Assembly: GCA_050288165.1 (NCBI GenBank)
Contig: JBNKDG010000004.1
Span: 186,001-250,000 of the forward strand
Direction of reading: 5' to 3'
From: JAPHTQ01 sp050288165
GTDB taxonomy: Bacteria > Pseudomonadota > Gammaproteobacteria > Thiohalomonadales > Thiohalomonadaceae
Length of the DNA stretch: 64,000 nucleotides
The notes beneath the pieces are model-generated. The model saw only the letters and a program-made list of their open reading frames with translations. It was not told where the DNA came from and did no database searches. How positions within the stretch are numbered: the stretch's first letter is position 1; each line of letters begins with the position of its first letter. Below, piece after piece: positions 60,218 to 64,000 of this stretch. Made by a program: the position numbers and the translations under genes.

Positions 60218-61933
60218 TTAATCCTTGGTCACGCGATTAATTTCTTCGAGACTGGTCACGCCCTGTCTAACCTTCTTCAACGCGGAATCCCGGAGGTCTG
60301 GAATACCTTCTTTTTTCGCCTGGTCTGCCATGTCATAGGCGGATGCGCCTTTCATAATCAATTTGCCCATTTCTTCTGAGATAGGCAGTACCTGATAGAT
60401 GCCAACTCGTCCTTTATAGCCATCGGTACATTGATCGCAACCAACGGCTTTATACAATTTCAGTTTTGGTATTTCTGCTTCACTGAAACCTTCTTCGATT
60501 AGTGCTTCCTTTGGTACATCTTCGATAGTTTTGCAATGGTTACAAAGCCGACGTGCCAGACGCTGGGCAATAATCAGGTTCAGTGCGGAGGCGATGTTAT
60601 ATGGCGGAACGCCAATGTTCATCAGACGCGCAATCGTTTGCGGTGCGTCGTTGGTATGCAGGGTAGACATAACCATGTGACCTGTCTGGGCGGCCTTGAT
60701 CGCGATCTCGGCGGTTTCCAGGTCACGAATCTCACCCACCATGATGATGTCCGGGTCCTGACGCAAAAAAGCTTTTAGTGCACTGGCAAAGGTCAGGCCG
60801 ACTTTCGGATTTACGTTTACCTGATTGATCCCTTCCAGGTTAATCTCGGCAGGGTCTTCAGCAGTAGAGATGTTGACGGTCGATGTGTTGAGGATGTTAA
60901 TACCTGTGTAGAGTGAAACCGTCTTACCAGAACCGGTAGGGCCAGTGACGAGGATCATCCCGTACGGTTTCGCCAGGTTGTCCATATAGAGCTGTTTCTG
61001 TTCAGGTTCGTACCCCAGCGCATCGATACCCAGCTTGGCGCTGGAGGGATCGAGAATACGCATAACGATCTTTTCGCCAAACAGGGTGGGACAGGTACTG
61101 ACACGAAAATCTATCGCTTTATTCTTGGACAGAGTCAGTTTGATCCGGCCATCCTGTGGTACGCGTTTTTCGGAGATGTCGAGACGCGACATAACCTTGA
61201 TACGTGCAGCAATCTTTCCGGACAGTTGGATTGGCGGATTGGCAATTTCGTACAACATACCATCCTGACGCAGGCGCACCCGATAGCGCTTTTCGTAGGG
61301 TTCGAAGTGGATATCCGATGCCCCCTTATTGATCGCATCAAGCAATATCTTGTTAACGAAACGGACGACCGGTGCGTCATCGATCTCAAGATCTCCACCG
61401 GCATCTTTCTCCGGTTCATCATCGCCTGCAGCGATATCGAGATCATCCAGGCTGGAATCACCAAGATCGCTCATGGAGGTATCATGAGCCTCCATCGCCT
61501 TGTCGATCATCCGACTAAGCTTGCTCTCCTCAACCAGTACCGCCTCGGTATGGGCGCTGACGTGAAATCGGATTTCGTCTAGGGCGACCAGATTGGTCGG
61601 GTCGGAGACAGCGACAAACATACGGTTGCCGCGTTTGAACAGGGGCAGGGCATGGTGAGCGCGGACCAGCTTTTCGTCCACCATCTTGGTGACATCGCTG
61701 TCCAACTCCATGGCGTCCAGGTCAAATAGTGGAACGCCAAATTCCTGCGAGGCAGCCATCGCCAGGTCGCGGGCGCCTATTTTGTTCTTGCCGACAACAT
61801 AGCTGACAAACGGGATTTTCTGCTTGGAGGCCTCATCAGTGGCCTGCAGTGCATCTTCCTCACTGAGCAAACCTTCGTTGATCAGCTTGCGCGCCAGACC
61901 ACTGAGGCTTACGTTGAGCTTTGTCGTTGCCAT
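60218..61933 (-). CDS. pilB: Type IV pilus assembly ATPase PilB
   Basis: A 571-residue GspE/PilB motor. Walker A VTGPTGSGKTVSLYTGINIL, the Asp box and Walker B (QDPDIIMVGEIRDLETAEIA), the His box (VMSTLHTNDAPQTIARL) and the tetracysteine zinc motif (CNHCK ... CDQC). N-terminal MshEN-type domain may bind c-di-GMP. No pilA is found before it; in Pseudomonas pilA is divergent there, but here nadC follows. Confidence 0.96.
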   Translation of the reverse strand: MATTKLNVSLSGLARKLINEGLLSEEDALQATDEASKQKIPFVSYVVGKNKIGARDLAMAASQEFGVPLFDLDAMELDSDVTKMVDEKLVRAHHALPLFKRGNRMFVAVSDPTNLVALDEIRFHVSAHTEAVLVEESKLSRMIDKAMEAHDTSMSDLGDSSLDDLDIAAGDDEPEKDAGGDLEIDDAPVVRFVNKILLDAINKGASDIHFEPYEKRYRVRLRQDGMLYEIANPPIQLSGKIAARIKVMSRLDISEKRVPQDGRIKLTLSKNKAIDFRVSTCPTLFGEKIVMRILDPSSAKLGIDALGYEPEQKQLYMDNLAKPYGMILVTGPTGSGKTVSLYTGINILNTSTVNISTAEDPAEINLEGINQVNVNPKVGLTFASALKAFLRQDPDIIMVGEIRDLETAEIAIKAAQTGHMVMSTLHTNDAPQTIARLMNIGVPPYNIASALNLIIAQRLARRLCNHCKTIEDVPKEALIEEGFSEAEIPKLKLYKAVGCDQCTDGYKGRVGIYQVLPISEEMGKLIMKGASAYDMADQAKKEGIPDLRDSALKKVRQGVTSLEEINRVTKD

Positions 61934-62072
61934 ATCCTTGATACCAAAGGTTTTATCGTTATAAAGCTGCTAGCTAACCTTATGTTATTTTACGCCCCAT
62001 TTCTACTGAAATTCACCGGGAATGGTATCCGGTTCAAGCCTCTCACTGCTTTTCAGATGGAGGTTTTGTCAG

Positions 62073-62921
62073 TCAGTTGGTGGGGTTAAAACGCATGGAG
62101 AGGTCAATCGCCGAGACGTTCTTGGTGATCTCGCCAACAGAGATGAAATCAATACCTGTTTGTGCATAATCCCTTATATTTTCTAGTGTTATGCCGCCGG
62201 AAGCTTCCAGTTTAGCGCGTCCTTGAGCCAGATCGGCAGCCTCACGTAACTGTTCCGGACTCATATTATCCAGCAACAGGATATCGGCTCCGGCATCCAA
62301 TGCCTGTTGAACCTCAGCCAGATTTTCCACTTCGACTTCAACTACGATACCTGGCGGAGTTTGGCGACGCGCCAGACTGACTGCATTGGCAATGGAACCG
62401 GCGGCGGCAATATGGTTTTCCTTGATCAAGACTCCGTCGAACAGCCCAATACGGTGATTCCTTCCACCACCGCATTTGACGGCGTATTTTTGCGCCAGAC
62501 GTAGGCCCGGGAGTGTCTTACGTGTGTCGAGTACTTCTACGTCGGTCCCCTTGAGCGCATCCACATAGCGGGCGGCTCGAGTAGCGGTGCCCGATAGTGT
62601 CTGCAGGAAGTTGAGGGCAGTGCGCTCACCGGTTAGCAGGGCACGCGCCGGGCCGCTGAGGGTGCAGAGGATCTTGCCCGGTTCGACCCGATAGCCATCT
62701 TCCACATACCAATCCACATGGATGGTGCTGTCGAGCTGGGCGAAGACCTGACTGAACCACTGGCAGCCGCAGATCACCGCCTGTTCACGGCTGATCACCG
62801 TGGCTTTGGCCTGGGCCTTCTCAGGAATGAGCGTCGCGGTGAGGTCGCCCCCGCCGATATCCTCGGCAAGGGCGGCGCGTACCTGTTCGCGAATGTCGTC
62901 AAACGTTAGTGAGAGTGCCAA
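62073..62921 (-). CDS. nadC: Nicotinate-nucleotide pyrophosphorylase (carboxylating)
   Basis: A 282-residue enzyme that makes nicotinate mononucleotide from quinolinate and PRPP. TRKTLPGLRLAQKYAVKCGG, NHRIGLFDGVLIKENH, and the closing ASGGITLENIRDYAQTGID block identify it. I take the TTG one base after the FKBP stop as the start; an ATG at 62966 would add 15 residues inside the FKBP gene with no family likeness. Confidence 0.93.
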   Translation of the reverse strand: MALSLTFDDIREQVRAALAEDIGGGDLTATLIPEKAQAKATVISREQAVICGCQWFSQVFAQLDSTIHVDWYVEDGYRVEPGKILCTLSGPARALLTGERTALNFLQTLSGTATRAARYVDALKGTDVEVLDTRKTLPGLRLAQKYAVKCGGGRNHRIGLFDGVLIKENHIAAAGSIANAVSLARRQTPPGIVVEVEVENLAEVQQALDAGADILLLDNMSPEQLREAADLAQGRAKLEASGGITLENIRDYAQTGIDFISVGEITKNVSAIDLSMRFNPTN

Positions 62922-62922
62922 T

Positions 62923-63267
62923 TTAGAGGATATCCAGCAGTTCGACCTCAAACACCAGGGTGGCATCGGGCGGTATTACGCCGCCAGCACCACGTGAACC
63001 GTACCCCAGTTGCGGCGGGATGGTCAGCTTGCGCTTGCCACCGATCTTCATCCCGGCGACCCCTTCGTCCCAGCCTTTGATGACCATGCCTGCGCCGAGG
63101 TTAAACTGGAACGGTTGGCCACGGTCTTTACTGGAGTCGAACTTGCTGCCATCGGTCAGCCAGCCTGTGTAGTGTACGGAGACGGTCTGACCGCTCTCGG
63201 CGATGCTACCTTCCCCTTCGTTGAGTTCTTCGATCTTCAGGCCAGATGTGGTGGTGATTTCAGTCAT
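62923..63267 (-). CDS. FKBP-type peptidyl-prolyl isomerase
   Basis: A 114-residue single FKBP domain without signal peptide, so cytoplasmic. Typical blocks: VSVHYTGWLTDGSKFDSS, FNLGAGMVIKGWDEGVAGMKIGG is read across 55-77 in parts, RKLTIPPQLGYGSRGAG and ATLVFEVELLDI. Helps proline-limited folding. Directly upstream of and coupled to nadC. Confidence 0.94.
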   Translation of the reverse strand: MTEITTTSGLKIEELNEGEGSIAESGQTVSVHYTGWLTDGSKFDSSKDRGQPFQFNLGAGMVIKGWDEGVAGMKIGGKRKLTIPPQLGYGSRGAGGVIPPDATLVFEVELLDIL

Positions 63268-63296
63268 TATTGTCTCCCGCAGAAGTGGATATTAGT

Positions 63297-63318
63297 GGGC
63301 CAGCTCGCAAGCTGGCCC
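63297..63318. terminator. Hairpin between the symporter and FKBP genes
   Basis: GGGCCAGCT (63297-63305) pairs with AGCTGGCCC (63310-63318) around CGCA. It lies after the AgcS stop on the minus strand, but no T run follows, so termination strength is unclear. Confidence 0.5.
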
Positions 63319-63349
63319 GGCGATAGTACTACGTGCCTTGCCGCTGTGG

Positions 63350-64000
63350 CTAATGGCCGCCCTCGGCGAAGTAGCTGTCTTTCAGCTTCTTCACCAGGCC
63401 CGCCAGCAGGATCAGCGCAAGCAGGTTGGGGATGGCCATCAAAATATTGGTCACGTCGGCGATATTCCATACCAGATTGAGCGGAACCGCCGCGCCGAAT
63501 ACCACCAGTACCGTATAGACCACCCGGTAAGGCATTACGGCCTTCTCACCGAAGAGGAAATGAGCGGAACGATCACCGTAATAGGACCAGGCGATGATGG
63601 TAGAGAAGGCAAACAGCGCCAGACCGATTCCGACCACGACTGCCCCACCGGTTCCCAGGCTCTGGCTGAAAGCATAGGCGGTCAGGGCGGCGCCTTTGGC
63701 ATCTGCCGGTGCACTGCCGTAAGCGCCGGTAACCACGATCACCAGTCCGGTCATGGTGCAGATCACGATGGTATCGACAAACGGTTCCATCATCGCCACC
63801 AGACCCTCGCGGACCGGCTCGTTGGTACGGGCCGCCGCGTGAGCCATCGGCGAGGAGCCAAGCCCTGCCTCGTTGGAAAAGAGGCCGCGGGCCACACCCC
63901 AGCGGATCGCCTCACCCACCGCTGCGCCGCCCACCGACCAGGGATTGAGGGCGTGGTTGAGAATGGTGCCGAAGGCCGCCGGGATCGCATCGAGATAGTT
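63350..64000 (-). CDS. Sodium:alanine/glycine symporter, AgcS type (5' part outside window)
   Basis: The last 216 residues of a membrane carrier; the frame runs off the window at base 64000. The family blocks GVARGLFSNEAGLGSSPMAHAA and STIIAWSYYGDRSAHFLFG are present with about five membrane helices. Members of the AGCS (DAACS-type) family import alanine or glycine with sodium. Substrate cannot be told from this part. Confidence 0.92.
   Translation of the reverse strand, partial: NYLDAIPAAFGTILNHALNPWSVGGAAVGEAIRWGVARGLFSNEAGLGSSPMAHAAARTNEPVREGLVAMMEPFVDTIVICTMTGLVIVVTGAYGSAPADAKGAALTAYAFSQSLGTGGAVVVGIGLALFAFSTIIAWSYYGDRSAHFLFGEKAVMPYRVVYTVLVVFGAAVPLNLVWNIADVTNILMAIPNLLALILLAGLVKKLKDSYFAEGGH

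Overview
The window is chromosomal DNA from a gammaproteobacterium outside the enterics. Inference: a Chromatiales/Ectothiorhodospiraceae-like or similar sulfur-oxidiser-related lineage, not determinable more finely. Pointers are LpoA, SspA/SspB, ZapD, YacG and DolP (gammaproteobacterial or nearly so), a complete mra-mur-fts cluster, a bc1 operon (petABC) followed by sspAB, short-form HisG, a PVWY Qo motif in cytochrome b, and the pilB-pilC-pilD-coaE-zapD-yacG order known from pseudomonads.

Layout. 1-5.1 kb: end of an MlaB-type STAS gene, ibaG, murA, hisG, hisD, hisC, with a MITE-like palindromic element just before hisC. 5.1-16 kb: the main accessory region. It holds a 2,535-residue secreted RHS/YD protein with a teneurin-like domain order (propeller, Ig-like domains, transthyretin-like domain, NHL propeller, YD shell, RHS core, small toxin tip), its candidate immunity gene, then two displaced RHS tip/immunity cassettes, the second an M15 peptidoglycan peptidase. 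Two copies of a 260-bp repeat (terminator plus SymE-like coding remnant) bracket the displaced cassettes. 16-29 kb: an OmpA-like lipoprotein, a DegS/AlgW-like protease, NIF3 protein, petABC, sspAB, a macrodomain protein, an FAD-linked oxidase, and dolP-diaA-yraN-lpoA facing rsmI; then the RNase P RNA gene. 29.7-48.3 kb: mraZ-rsmH-ftsL-ftsI-murE-murF-mraY-murD-ftsW-murG-murC-murB-ddl-ftsQ-ftsA-ftsZ-lpxC, almost all with start/stop overlaps, under a sigma70-like promoter with MraZ boxes. 48.3-64 kb: dciA-like gene, M23 peptidase, CapA-like lipoprotein, secA, argJ, Nudix-ThiE fusion, a small lipoprotein, then on the minus strand yacG, zapD, coaE, pilD, pilC, pilB, nadC, an FKBP isomerase and a truncated AgcS symporter.

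How the parts work together: most of the window makes the cell envelope and divides the cell. murA through ddl make and flip-ready lipid II precursors, FtsI/FtsW/FtsQ/L/A/Z/ZapD place and build the septum, LpoA, the M23 peptidase and LpxC tune wall and LPS, SecA exports, and PilBCD assemble type IV pili. Against this conserved background the RHS locus stands out as a likely contact-dependent antibacterial toxin system with a stock of alternative tips, one of which appears to cut peptidoglycan and has a secreted partner protein.

Base composition also changes: the mur/fts cluster is about 60% G+C in lines I counted, whereas secA through pilC (about 49.8-60 kb) is about 45%, although these are core genes.
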